A stretch of 64,000 bases of DNA, from contig NC_079204.1 in assembly GCF_026745355.1 (NCBI RefSeq), forward strand, positions 50,985,182 to 51,049,181, written 5' to 3'. The notes beneath the pieces are model-generated. The model worked only from the letters and a program-made list of their open reading frames with translations. It was not told the origin of the DNA and did no database searches. This document shows, one piece after another, positions 12,001 to 22,846 of the stretch. Source of the stretch: Beta vulgaris subsp. vulgaris. Its lineage: Eukaryota > Streptophyta > Magnoliopsida > Caryophyllales > Amaranthaceae. Within the stretch, counting starts at the first letter, position 1; every line of letters starts with the position of its first letter. The position numbers and the translations under genes were made by a program.

Positions 12001-14863
12001 CGCTCTTATGTTAGATTGATTTTGTAGCATGTGAATGCTATCTGCTATGCACTTAATTCTGGATGACAAGTATCCTCTACCTACACTCAAGCTGTCAAGC
12101 CTCCTTATTTAAAAATAGCTATTATTTTCTTGATCACCTGCTTAATTCTGGATGACAAGTGAAACTTAAATATTTGAAATTTTATTCCTCGACTAACTGT
12201 GGAGGCTAAACTAAATATAACCATATTTGTGTAATTTACCTCGTAGGCATGGATCCTATAGCTAAACGTTTTATGTGGGATGTCATTTCCTACCTGTCCA
12301 CAAGACGAGGGAGAACAGCAGTTATACTCACTACACACAGCATGAATGAAGCACAGGCACTGTGCACCAGGATGGGAATAATGGTATTTAAAGCATTAAA
12401 TTCTAATCTGTTTGGGGATCACCTCCTATTTTCTGATTTTATTGACCATTTTCCTTTTCTAACATTTGGTGATTGAAGGTTGGGGGCAGGCTGCGATGTA
12501 TCGGAAGTCCCCAGCATCTGAAGACACGATTTGGGAATCATCTTGAGCTGGAGGTACCAAATTTCTTCAACCTGATAGTAACATGTGAGAATATCTGTAA
12601 ACGTGTCCTTTACTTTCAGGTGAAACCAACGGAAGTAAACTCTGAGCAACTGGAAGCCCTGTCGCTGATGATTCAAGAGAAGCTCGCTGAAGTTCCATCT
12701 CACCGGAGAAGCTTACTCGGCGACCTGGAGACATGCATTGGGGCTGTTGATATCACACTCGACAAAGTGTCTGTGGCTGAAATTAGCTTGTCAAGGGACT
12801 TGATTGTGATGATAGCTCGTTGGCTTGGCAATGAAGAACGAGTAGGGGCTTTAGTACATTCAAGTAATGCATCTGATGGACTACTGAGTGAACAGCTAAC
12901 AGATCAACTGGTCCGTGATGGTATGGGCCCTTTTCTCCATCTCTGCTTTCTCTTTCTTGATAGCCGATAAATGATATGCTTTCTTTATGAGTAATTCATC
13001 AGAACTTTAGCCGACATCACATCCTAGATAGATGATCACCATATTCTACTTTGCTTGATATTCTTGTTCTGATAGTTTTAAACATCCAAAAGTATTTTGT
13101 CCTGGTGCTTCTGGACCTAGTTTCTAGTTCAACTCTTTCTTAGATTTTGGAAGTTCTATCTTACCTGTTGTAGGCATCAGTTTTTTTCCTCTAGGTATGA
13201 CAAGTATAGAGGAAGTGATGCCTGATGTCTTTTTTTCACTTGATTATGTATTTGTAGGTGGCATTCCGTTACTGGTGTTCACTGAATGGTGGTTGACAAA
13301 GGATAAGCTTTCTGTAATAGAGAATTTCATTCTATCATCATTTCCTGATGCTACTTTCCAGGGGTGCAATGGATTAAGTGCCAAATACCAGGTACTGGGA
13401 ACTTTCGCCTTTTTGTTATCTTTCTTTTTTACCTTTGCGATCCCACTATAACCAATTCACAAATATTGTGGGACAAAGATAGTAAATAAATCATGGAAAT
13501 ATTATGGGATGGGAGGAGTATCAGCTATTGAGCTTTGATGGTCTCTAAGATCGGTAAGTTTAGCCCTGTAGGGCTGTATCCTTATGTTCACTTGTTGTCT
13601 CAATCTTACATTTAATGAACATCCTGTAGGATTTCTGGGTTACCTTCAAAGTTTTTTGTGATTAGTTTGTGAGAGTTGTCACTATAAGTGTGGTATAGTT
13701 GATTTGTCTTGTTGACCTCATCACAATTGAGTATAGATACTGCAGTTGCGCTCTAATCTCAGAATGTAAAGAAAACTGAGCCCGTTGACTTTTGCCTGTT
13801 TTATTGCAATATCTCATATTCATTACATGTCTGCCTACTTAGGGATTTTGGAGACACTATGCAACTGTTACCTTTAAGTTTCTCGTAGCATTCTTATAAC
13901 AAGTTTCTCTAGCATTTTTGCATTTAAAAATTCTATTATGTCCCACAACTTCACGTTTCTGATGTTGGGATCTGAGACACATCTTCTCACCATACCATTA
14001 GTGAACTGCATTTGAAGGAACTATATTTGGATCCAACAAATCCTCTGTTTCCAGCCACCCCTGTTTTCTCATCTGCCTGAGTTGTATCATGTGTATCTGC
14101 GCTTTACCTGCCTAGAATATTCCCTTCTGCATTTTCCATCATGAAACAATGTACATGTAAAATCCAAGGAAGCCAGATGCCACGGTGCTATAACTACCCA
14201 GGGTAATTACTTGTACATGGTGAATAGAAGAAGCTTGGGAAACAAGTAAAGAGGGAATATAAACAGGAGAATTAAAGAGAAAAAAGAATCCAGAAAATTG
14301 TGAGAGTTTGTAGTAGGCTTGGAGTTGGAGAGCTGCCCACCTCTTGAATGCATGTGGAAGTTGTATTGAGGATCACACTGCTAGACTATTCTACTGCTTT
14401 GACCTAAATAATTTTGGTCTCTGTCATCAGACCAGCCTGACTTTGCCACAGATAATATTTTAATTGAAGCAGCTGTAGCTTGCAAAGATTTATATTGCCA
14501 TGTCTCTCGTTTTGATAATTTGTTTCTGACCGACCTCAGAGTTCTTTATTCTCCATGTTTAGCCTAGTAGAAAATCACTGATGTGTATCTGTTCCCTGAA
14601 GTGCCGCTTCTAATTAAGTGGTATGTGATAATTCTCCGTTTGCAGTTACCATTTCGGGAAGACATATCGTTGGCTGATGCTTTCGGTCACATAGAACGCA
14701 ACAGGTAAAAGAAAAAGGCAGATTATAGTTGTTCTGTAGCTCTTGTTTTTCTTATAACTTGTGTGAAAATTGCCCTTTCAGAACTCGAGTTGGCATAGCA
14801 GAATATAGCATCAGTCAATCTACTCTGGAGACCATCTTCAACCACTTTGCTGCCAACTCATGA
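82..14863 (+). CDS. ABCA1: ABC transporter A family member 1, full-size transporter (3' part of gene)
   Basis: The exons join in phase to 1096 residues and match plant ABCA1 (AtABCA1 is about 1880 aa); the first half lies left of the window. Exons: 82-153, 287-985, 1148-1326, 1755-1965, 2988-3071, 4064-4105, 4223-4319, 4956-5083, 5189-5293, 7032-7178, 9510-9773, 9861-9996, 11000-11079, 11158-11265, 11677-11827, 12247-12383, 12479-12553, 12620-12920, 13258-13391, 14646-14704, 14782-14863 (TGA). Every junction is GT-AG. Visible order: end of the first nucleotide-binding half ([16 protein letters not shown]), second membrane domain (hydrophobic segments in exons 2, 5, 7-10), then the second nucleotide-binding domain with Walker [10 protein letters not shown] (exon 12), Q-loop CPQF (exon 14), signature LSGGN and Walker B IVILDEPS (exon 15) and H-loop TTHSM (exon 16). 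The family moves lipid-like substrates across membranes using ATP; the plant substrate is not established. All catalytic motifs of this half are intact. Family identity is very secure; exon limits are read by eye. Confidence 0.96.
1966..2987 (+). other. ABCA1 intron with a GC-richer unknown segment at about 2280-2510
   Basis: This 1 kb intron has no coding content that I recognise. Within it, about 2280-2510 is unusually rich in CG and in short words such as CGGTTTCGG, CACGATCACGG and GATACGATACGATG, unlike the AT-rich flanks. It looks like a degenerate repeat insertion, but I see no clean terminal inverted repeat or target duplication. The next intron (3072-4063) shows nothing recognisable. 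Confidence 0.4.
5294..7031 (+). repeat. ABCA1 intron with a diverged internal duplication
   Basis: Two stretches of this intron, about 5850-5985 and 6410-6535, share a series of words in the same order: a TTTCACATT or similar block, AAAGAATGGTAGGAAG, a GTA-ATAAGTT block and AACCTCACTG. They read as an old direct duplication about 560 bp apart. No coding sequence is supported in the intron. Confidence 0.45.
7725..8225. repeat. Degenerate tandem repeats of about 140 bp inside the TIR element
   Basis: About four diverged copies of one unit are visible. Each starts with an AAAAAGTCGTTTTGAAGGTC-like word, then AAAGT-CCGTTTAAGA, CTCGAAACTCGTCC, an ACGTA-T-GTACTCATTT word and GGGCGCTTGGTGGCATC. Copies start near 7725, 7850, 7995 and 8170. 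A short extra direct repeat, AATAAGGGCAGGGCGCTTGG, occurs twice (about 8088 and 8132). Repeats like this are common as internal filler of non-autonomous Mutator-like elements. Confidence 0.65.
8356..8547 (-). pseudogene. Fragment of plastid-type 23S rRNA captured in the TIR element
   Basis: Read on the minus strand, the segment ends with GGTAGCGAAATTCCTTG, the conserved 23S rRNA helix near E. coli position 1940. The plus strand holds CCTTAGGACC, ATAGTTACGGCCGC, CCCCTGTCATCAGGTCACCAA and CAGCCCCCATACATGGTCTTA, which agree with plastid 23S rRNA as I remember it. An internal stretch of about 25 bases is missing before GTTTTTGGTAAA, and many bases differ, so it is old and non-functional. The bacterial-type sequence cannot come from nuclear 25S rDNA; a plastid origin is most likely, a mitochondrial 26S origin less so. 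It sits inside the TIRs, so the element acquired it or it landed in the element. Confidence 0.8.
9997..10999 (+). other. ABCA1 intron with a probable MITE remnant at about 10672-10859
   Basis: The intron has no coding content. At its centre ACTCCCTCCCATATATAG (about 10671) faces an inverted GGACGGAGGGAGTA (about 10846-10859), the terminal words of a Stowaway-type MITE. Only the right side keeps a TA, so the left boundary is uncertain. Confidence 0.4.
13392..14645 (+). other. ABCA1 penultimate long intron, little recognisable content
   Basis: This 1.25 kb intron separates the exon ending in AKYQ from the exon starting LPFRED. The only repeat-like sign is a solo MITE-like end, GGGATGGGAGGAGTA, near 13507. 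No open frame with recognisable protein is present. Confidence 0.5.
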
Positions 14864-15365
14864 TAATGTTGCGATGAATATCAATTTTTTTTGATGCCGC
14901 CTCCTTGTTGGGGCCTGAGGGAATCTGAAGGTCAGTTTCACTGACATCCCGCTATAGGTAGATACCATAGTGATTTGTTTGTATAAAACTCATGATAACT
15001 ATTCAGTAGCTAAACAGAAATTTTGAATTTGTTTCTCCCTGTATAATCACTTATTAAGTGTAAAACCTTTGGTGTATATTATGAGTAAAGCCAGACGGCA
15101 AATCCGTCTCATTAGATATCAAGAAATAAATGATGTCAATCCATTTCAATTGGTATCATGACATGCATGCTTGAGACGTATAAAGTGTTCAATGGCAATG
15201 CATTGAAATTGGTAAGTTGCTCCACTAGTGAAGTATATAGTCTCATATAGTACTGTTGAGATTTGGTCAGATTGAGTTATGTTCTCATTAATCATCAAAA
15301 GCTATTTATACAATCTAAAGGACAAAGTCCTGATGCTATGCAAACGAGGTATAATAATCTCTATC
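14864..15365 (+). other. ABCA1 3' untranslated and downstream region
   Basis: About 500 bp between the ABCA1 stop codon and the LINE target site. An AATAAA word at 15125-15130 is a plausible poly(A) signal about 260 bp after the stop. No gene is seen. The LINE therefore probably landed just beyond the ABCA1 transcript end. Confidence 0.5.
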
Positions 15366-15378
15366 GATAATATAATAG
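15366..15378. repeat. Left target-site duplication of the twin-primed LINE
   Basis: The 13-mer GATAATATAATAG occurs here and again, without mismatch, at 21927-21939 directly after a run of 13 A. The two copies delimit the LINE insertion. Confidence 0.9.
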
Positions 15379-15445
15379 GATGTTCATGGTGAAATTGGTA
15401 ACTGGTCTGGGACAGTCACCACCCTAGTCGAATCGTCAGCCACTT

Positions 15446-17425
15446 TTACAACCAACGAGAATTGGTAATCCATGTTGTCTGTTTGCAAATCCCACCAGTA
15501 CTTCGCTGCCTCTTGAAAATCCATTTGCCAGCAGGCATAGGTGCTGAAGTTACAGCTTGCCTTTTCTTAGAAGTAATTTCCAATCCAGGTTCCACGCCCA
15601 AATGTCGTGCCATTGATATATCAGTGATAGCCTTTCCTCGAACCCTCCCAGGATGAGCTCCTACATTAAAGCCTCCTTTAGCTTCCCATTGTGCCAAACG
15701 TTGACGCTTCCCATTGCAATCCTTGGAACGACCCTTGAAGGCCAAACCATCCATGCCCTCAACTGATAAAGTACGCTGCAAAGGTTCCATGCAACGCTTG
15801 TTTCCCGCAAAGAAACACTTGGGCCCATCATGTACGGCACGAAGATGTGCCGAACCACCACATGGTCCATCGGAGTTGGAGGACGTATCCTCTTGAACCG
15901 ACTGCGGAGGTGGATGAAGGCGTAGCCACGCACTAGGTCCAGCTTCATCAGGGTCTGGCGGTGGATTAGTAAACCACCCTTGTTAAATTAATGCTTCAAG
16001 AGTCCCAACATCACTAGAAGGAACCCGAAGAGGAGAAGGATTACCAGAACCCGAAGCTTCATTATTTGTAGGCGCAGAAATATCCTCCTGATCAAGGCTA
16101 ACACGAAAGGCTGTTGGAGGCCGCGTAGTAATTCCCAAATGGCGACGAAAAGGAAACCGAACTCCCCTAGCTCGCCCTTCGTCTGGTGAACCAACGGCCG
16201 AAGAAAGAGAATAAGGAATGGCTGCATTCGACGGCCCATGGCCATCTCGCAGGGGAAAAGATCCCCCTATTCTTCCATATATAATGTCATCCCCACCTAA
16301 GCGACGTCCAGGAGGTGGTAACACCTCGTGGCTGCTGGTGGCAGGTGAAAGAAGTTGAGTGACACTGTCGGGCGAACCCCGCGAATACGAGGCGGGAGGG
16401 TTAGTATGGTGATCCGACTCATGAGATGAGGGATTATTAGCCTGAGAAGGTAAATTTGGTGGTTCCATCGAAGGTTGAGAACTTTCCACCTCCACATAAT
16501 CCTCATCCGACGAGTCCACAACATGAACATCAACATGTCTTTCAGCAAAAATATAGGGATCGTGGTCAGGCACATGACAGGTTAAATCGACACGATCATT
16601 CCTGTAAATAAAACGATCTGGCAACCCACGAATAGTGTTGGTGTAGAGTGGAATACCCATAGGACCAAACATGATGGTCATTCCATCATGCTCAAACTCC
16701 GTGAATCGACAATGAAGGAAATGGTGTGCATCATAAGCAGACATCGGACATCGACCAGTATGATGTCCCACACAACCACATTGTTTACAATATTTAAACA
16801 CCCCTTCATACCTAAAATAAACCCAAACAACTTGACCATCACCCAAAGGCAGAAAACAACCAGGTATAAGCGGCCTTGACAAATCCACTAATAACTTTGC
16901 GCGCAAAAAAGCCTCCGGTGTAAGCCCCGGCCCGGTATCGTCCACATATTCCACCACCCCAACGTGGGACAGAATATGAGACGTCCATGCAGGTTCCAAA
17001 AACCGCCATGGCAGATTGTGAATACGCACCCAAAGAGTGGCCAAATTAAAATTAATACTCGAGGGAACTTGATTGGGGGAACTAGCTCGAAAGGTAATAA
17101 GCTTACCATCAATCACCGTACTATGCTTGCGGAGGAGCTCCGCACTGTCACGCGGATCTTGACATTCAAAAATGAAATAGACCCCCGTTCGCAAAACACG
17201 AATCGACCCACGAGTATGCCAGTGGTTATTAACAATATTAGCCACTAGACTAGTGTTCGGAGGAATGAAGTCGAAAAACCGCCCCACCACGGAATGAGAC
17301 CACTCAATATTAGGTAAAGGTGGGAGGTTAGAAGGTGGCGTACTAAGAAGAACACCCATTCTTTTGTGAACCGAACGAACTGGCATGCCCTCACTATTAC
17401 TAGTTTGGTGCCCAGAAAAACTCAT
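15446..17425 (-). pseudogene. LINE ORF1, RNA-binding protein with DUF4283 and CCHC knuckle, one in-frame stop
   Basis: Reading from ATG at 17425, residues about 45-200 form the DUF4283-type domain found in plant L1 ORF1 proteins (SVVGRFFDF, TLWVRIHNLPW). They are followed by a zinc knuckle, CKQCGCVGHHTGRC, near residue 215-228. A long proline/serine-rich linker follows. A TAA at 15983-15985 ends the frame after 480 residues, but the same frame stays open for a further 179 codons to 15446, with a basic C-terminus (KRQRLAQWEAKGGF, KKRQAVTSAPMPAGKWIFKR). I therefore read one ORF1 of about 659 codons with a single nonsense mutation. In live LINEs this protein coats the RNA and acts as a chaperone. 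It is on the opposite strand to its own ORF2 because of the 5' inversion. Confidence 0.85.
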
Positions 17426-17820
17426 CTTGCATTTATAGTTTGTGGGGAAATTTACAGGGGATTTTATTACAGTAGTTACGTTGGAAATAAGTGAGTTAAG
17501 GTAGTACCGAGTAATTTTTTGGTGCAGTGAAAACTTTAAATAAGCAGAAAGGGGATTGAGAGTTGAGAAAAATTACCGGATGAGGAAGGAAATGACAACC
17601 GGTGTACATGCGGTGGGCCAGGTGTCACTGACCATTCATTTTTTGAGCTGGAATTTAGTGTTTTTGGAGTCGGTGAAGAAACCGCAGAAGAAAGGAAGAA
17701 AGATAAGAACAAAAGCTATAACCAGGTGGCCTCACATTCTAGTGAGATAAGCTCTCGCTTTTTTGAGAGAGGAAAATTCTGACTCGGGGGTTGAACTCCA
17801 GTGACGCCCCGATAATTCCG
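17426..17820 (-). other. Inverted LINE 5' leader and inversion junction
   Basis: Between the ORF1 start and the first recognisable ORF2 codon lies a non-coding stretch that should be the LINE 5' leader in reverse. A short hairpin, GCTCTCGCTTTTTTGAGAGA, lies near 17751. The junction with forward ORF2 must lie close to 17815-17825, because codons for YIHWLLATVKP begin there. Confidence 0.6.
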
Positions 17821-20800
17821 TATATACACTGGTTGTTAGCTACAGTTAAGCCCATGTTTTTGTTTTTGCAATAAACCAAGTGTTCTCTCTCGAATGTACA
17901 GTCCTTGTTACATAGTACTAAACCACGTACTGTAGTAGGTGTAGATGCTCTAGGTTCCAGCGGGGGGTTGGTTGTTGTATCGTGGGCTCCTTTTGTTGTT
18001 AACGTACTTAGTTCTAGCTGTAATTATATCTTCTGTAAAATCTCAGCTAATAATGGAATGATCTGGTACGTTTTGTTTTTGTACGGAGAATCGCGCCAAG
18101 AATTTCGTCCTTTATTATGGGATCAACTGTTACATTTGTTAGAGCCATATCCTGACTTCGTCGTTATTGGGGATATAAATCAACTTGATCATTATGGGGA
18201 TAAGTTGGGTGGTGCTACTATTATTAGGGGATGGGAAGAGTTTATCAATTGGAAGCATACTCTGCAACTACAGGATATTCCCTTTGTTGGGCCTCGGTTC
18301 ACTTGGACAAACAACAGGGATGGTGTGGAGTTAATCATGGAATGTCTTGATCGAGTGTATGTTTCTCCAACTTGGAATGACAGATATCCACTTGGGTATA
18401 TTAAAAACTTTCCGATTCTGCATTCTGATCATGCAGCTATCTATTACCAAACAGAGCCGCCACCCCAAATCCATCGTCGGCCATATCAGTTTGAAAATTG
18501 GTGCCTCTTACACCCTGATTTACCTCACATTATCTCTTCTGTATGGCGCATTCCCATAGTTGGGTCAACAATGTACCAGTTTACAAAACATATTTCCATC
18601 TTTCGCACAAAGATTAGGCGATGGTGCCTGGATCATAAAGTTGTTTGGGGAATTGATTGGAAAGACCTTTCTGCAAAGTTATCGGCCAATGCAACGCATA
18701 TTTCTTCTCTTCGTCAAGGTAACGCCTTCATGCTCCAACGTCAGCAGGAGTTGGATAAGTCGGCTTTAGCACACTCTTACTGGTCGCAACGTTCTAAAGA
18801 CAAATATGTTCAAATAGGAGACCTACCAACTAAGTTCTTCTATAATAGGATGCGACAAAAACAACGATCAGCATATATCTACCTACTGCGGACAGCAGAT
18901 GATCAATGGACTGAGGATGGTCCTACCATAGTGAATACTATTTTACATCACTTCAGGGTTGCTTATGGTCCCTCACAGTTGTCTAATGTCTCTGACCAGG
19001 TCCAAGATGAGGCCAAGATTTAGTACTTCGCGTTAAATTTACCTCATCTTTCTCTTTCACAACAACACAGCTCATTCGGCCTTTCTCTCAGGTTGAAGTG
19101 CATGAGGGAATGTTTGGTATTGGTCAGGGAAAATCTCCTGGGTTGGATGGCTCTACGGCTGAGTTTTTCAAACATCACTGGGTTTCCCTTGGAACTGAGG
19201 TGTTCCAAGCTGTTAATCACTTCTTCACCACCGGATTCTTACTCCATGAGTGGAACCAGACGCTGATTGTTTGTTGCCAAAGGACAGAATCCGAGGATGT
19301 GACACAATTTCGGCCAATTAGTTTATGTAACACAATTTATAAATGTGTTTCGAAGTGTCTGGTCAATCGATTACGGCCGTTGCTCTCTGATCTTATCACT
19401 GACTATCAGAGTGCCTTCATACCAGGACGATATATGGATGACAACATTTTGATCAGTCATGAGTTAACCCATGTTCTGAATAAACATCGACGCGGTAATG
19501 TTCATCTAGCGGCTCTCAAAATTGACATGAATAAGGCATATGACCGGGTTAACTGGATGTTTCTATTAAAAGTTCTTCAAGCCTATGGGTTCCCTTGGAT
19601 ACAGTTGATTAGTCAATGTATATCTACAGTGACATATCGCATCTTGGTTAATGGACAGGTTACAGAGTCCTTTCCTTCCCATTGTGGTCTACGCCAGGGT
19701 GACCCTCTCTCTCCATATCTGTTCTTGTTTTGTATGGATATCTTCTCTCGCATGATAATTTTAGCTACGGATATTAGACTCTTCGACGATTTTCGAGCTC
19801 ACATGTACGCCCCTTCTATCTCCCATCTGTTTTTTGCTGACGATGCCCTTCTTTTCTTTAAAGCGTCGACTACTTCCTGTACGCAAGTGTCCTCCCTCCT
19901 TGCTTGCTTCTGCCATATCTCTGGTCAAATGCTCAGTTTACGCAAATCATTTGTTAAATTTAGCCCAAATGTTTCCGAGGACATGGGTCAGGAATACAAA
20001 CGTATCCTGCAATTGGAGGCTAAAGATTCCCTGGGTACATACCTTGGCACTCCTGTGGATATTCAAGGGAAGAAAACTCAGCACTTCACCTTTTTATTAG
20101 ATAAAATTTCTCAGCGTATAACTGCGTGAAATCATTCACCAATTTCGCAAGCTGGGAAATTAATTCTCATTAATTCAGTCCTCATTGCTTCTATCGCCCA
20201 CATCCTTTCCGTCTTCTTGATTCCCACAACAATCACTAATAAGTTGGATGCGATGCTGGCACGATTCTTCTGGTCAAATTGCTCTGGTAAAGGCATTGCT
20301 TGAAAAGCAAGGATCTCTTGCATTTACAAAAGGCGTGGGGCCTAGGCTTACGTAGTGTTGCGGTGCATAATCGTTCCCTTCTAATGAAGAAAGTTTGGCG
20401 TATTCATAGGAATGCCAATGGCCTCATCAGTAAAGTATTTGCTGATCAAACATTGGGCCCAGGTTCATCGATAGCTACACTGCGTCCTATGCGGAGTCAA
20501 TGTTCTTGGGGTGCGCGTGGTCTAATTCAAGCTGAGAAAGTGCTCTTAACAAATTACGTTTGGAAAACTGGATCTAATTCTAGATTACTTGCTGGAAAGG
20601 AGAGATGGGTTCATGGGAGGATTCCCATCTTTCGGGATAATGTTTCTCTTCGCACTGCTGCTACTGTCTCCATTGCTTCTCTTTTGTTGCTTCACCGACA
20701 AGGTTGGAATGTGTCCCGGCTTCATTCACTCTTTCAGTGTAGTACGGTTCATGATATACGTACTCTTGAGTTTCCAAGATTCGCAATCCAAGATGACATT

Positions 20801-21865
20801 TCTATTTGGCCGTTTACCACATCGGGCCATTATACTACCAAATCTGGCTACTACCTCCTCTCTCGACATATCGACATTTACAGCATGACCTCCCCTCTTA
20901 ATTCGAAGTTCTTTCGGATTTTATGGGGATTGCGCATCATGCCAAAATGGAAAATTTTCCTCTGGAAATTGTTCCACAATGGATTAGCAACAACAGCCAA
21001 CCTTTCGTACCGTGGTCTGCCTATTTCAGATGGTTGTCCAAGATGCAACTTAGCACCTGAGACAAGCCAACACCTCTTCAGCTTTTGTCATCTCACCACG
21101 GTAGTGTGGCAAACTAGCCAACTAAATATTATTTCAAACTCAACTCCCCTAGTGCACTTTAGAGATTGGCTCATTGCGTGGATACACTATTTCTACCAGC
21201 AGGATGGATATAATGGTCATCGTCTTCCCTTGTTTGTGGCTACTTTATGGGCTATTTGGCAGGGTCGAAATCAAAAGGTTTTCAACGGAATAACACCTGA
21301 TCTTGCTTTGCTCCGTTCACTTCTGGACAAAGGAGTCCAACAACACTTCACCTTTCTGTCTAATCCTGTTCCTCAGCCTAGTTTGTTGAAGGAGGCACCA
21401 GGTCCTCCAGGGTTCCTTTTCGCACATTTTGGGTTATCTTTCTACTGGATACCACAGTTACATATACAAGTGGATGGATCCTTGAAGAAGTCTTCTTCTT
21501 TCGCTGGTATTGCCTGGGTTGTTGATCATGTCAGTCCTAATAAAAGGGAGGGGGAAGGAAGCTGCATTTATGCTGACTCAGCACTGGTTGCGGAAGCACA
21601 GGCTTGTTTGGGGGCGTTGCTTTGGGCTCAAGCTCGTGGTTATTGTAAAATTTTGATCTATACAGACTCTGAAGTACTGGTTCGGAGTCTACTGCATCAG
21701 GCCACACAACCTATTTCAATTGCCTGGACGCTCAACGACATTCGCTGCCTGGGACAACAACTCCACTGGTGTCGGATTATTAAAGCTACTCGGCAACATG
21801 TGCAGCGGGCACATGCACTGGCCAATCATGTCCGCCTAGGACATATACCAATAGTCACTCTGTAG
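17821..21865 (+). pseudogene. LINE ORF2: endonuclease, reverse transcriptase, zf-RVT, RNase H; broken
   Basis: Domains in order: an APE-like endonuclease lacking its first about 20 residues (17821-18460; VVIGDINQLDHYGDK, GPRFTWTN, LDRV, LHSDHAAI); reverse transcriptase (19098-20129; GKSPGLDGSTAEFFK, RPISLCNTIYK, YQSAFIPGR, KIDMNKAYDRV, GLRQGDPLSPYLF and catalytic FFADDALLFF); the zf-RVT region (about 20910-21110; PKWKIFLWKL, CPRCNLAPETSQHLF); and an RNase H domain (about 21465-21865; QVDGSLK, EAQACLGAL, YTDSEVLV). Damage: TAA at 17872 in place of the Glu codon of the LFLQET motif; a frameshift near 19020-19095; TGA at 20127 and 20301 where Trp is expected; a frameshift near 20328. Catalytic words survive, so the copy is not very old. 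Confidence 0.93.
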
Positions 21866-21926
21866 TTAGTTGTTAAGTTTTCTTTTGTATTTTTGTATGT
21901 TTTACCGATGTCCAAAAAAAAAAAAA

Positions 21927-21939
21927 GATAATATAATAG
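21927..21939. repeat. Right target-site duplication of the twin-primed LINE
   Basis: Second copy of GATAATATAATAG, directly following the poly(A) tail. See the copy at 15366-15378. Confidence 0.9.
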
Positions 21940-22846
21940 TAATAGGAGTCTAACACGTACCTAGTCGTGTTGATTCTTGTACACTCAGAAGATAGTACGA
22001 GAAACTACTTTTTTTTTTCAATCTCCAAAAAGAGGTTACTTTTCAAAAATAATAACTGAAAATTCAATCGGAAATGACATGAATGAAAAGATAATGAAAA
22101 GGGTTCAGATAGCAATAATGGATAAAAAAGAAAACGAAGAGGTGTAGGATCAATAGTCAATACTCACTTCTTACCACAATTGAGAATAATTTACATAGAA
22201 AACTTGGGTATAAAATTTTACAAAAAAGTTGCTGATAATAATTCTCTGTCTTCCCTTGTTTCTCAAAACCTTTTTATTTGGTTGGTTGTTCAAAGAAAAA
22301 AGCTGATGTTACGCCTCAGTGGGGCCTCATATATCTGCTTTGAAATTGTAGTGTGGTTAAGACTTGGGAGATTGGTGGAAATCTTTCTGATCCCAAACCT
22401 ACTCATTAGAAATAATTAGCCCTTCCTTGTAACAAAGAAATTATTAACCCTTTGTTTTACTTTCTTATTGATGGGTTACTTGAAGTTAGCCATTACTTTT
22501 TTTAATCTATGTAATTCTTAGAAGTACTATTGTTCTTGTTGGTATGGTTTTGATAAAATTTGAATAAACAAACTGAATACAAGAACGTAGTTAGAATTTC
22601 TTATACTTTTGGTCAAATTTGTAACAGTGTATTTCATCTTTTGGACTCTTCTACAGTCATCTATTAATTTTTTTGGTTTCTTTTGAATGGTGTTGAAAGT
22701 CTTAAACAGAAATTGGCTTTTGTCAGTTGTAGTTTGGTTATATCTGCTCTTTTATCTTTGATTGAAAAGGAATGTCTTTAATTTGTCTGTAATGTAGGAC
22801 TGCACAATATGGTATGTCTTTGGTTTGAATGTTGCATGTTAAGTGA
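21940..22846. other. Intergenic AT-rich stretch between the LINE and the next repeat
   Basis: About 900 bp with no supported gene, RNA or element boundary. It continues the unoccupied sequence that originally lay downstream of ABCA1. Confidence 0.5.

Larger units (their letters stand above)
15379..21926 (+). mobile_element. L1-type LINE with an inverted 5' part (twin-primed insertion)
   Basis: The element is 6548 bp and bounded by a perfect 13 bp target duplication. On the plus strand it runs: start codon region of ORF2 (inverted, CACC-ATG-AACATC read on the minus strand at 15379-15394), ORF1 (inverted, 15446-17425), 5' leader (inverted, to about 17820), then ORF2 in forward orientation (17821-21865), a short 3' tail and poly(A) at 21914-21926. 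The break falls inside the first codons of ORF2: the inverted part keeps the first three, the forward part resumes at IHWLLATVKPMFLFLQ, so only a few dozen bases were lost. This arrangement, with one flanking duplication for the whole block, is what twin priming produces. The copy is dead (stops and frameshifts in both ORFs). Confidence 0.92.

Noticed and set aside
15379..21926. Two separate LINE insertions head to head
   Set aside because: Only one target duplication surrounds the block, one poly(A) is present, and the two parts together make one element with almost no overlap.
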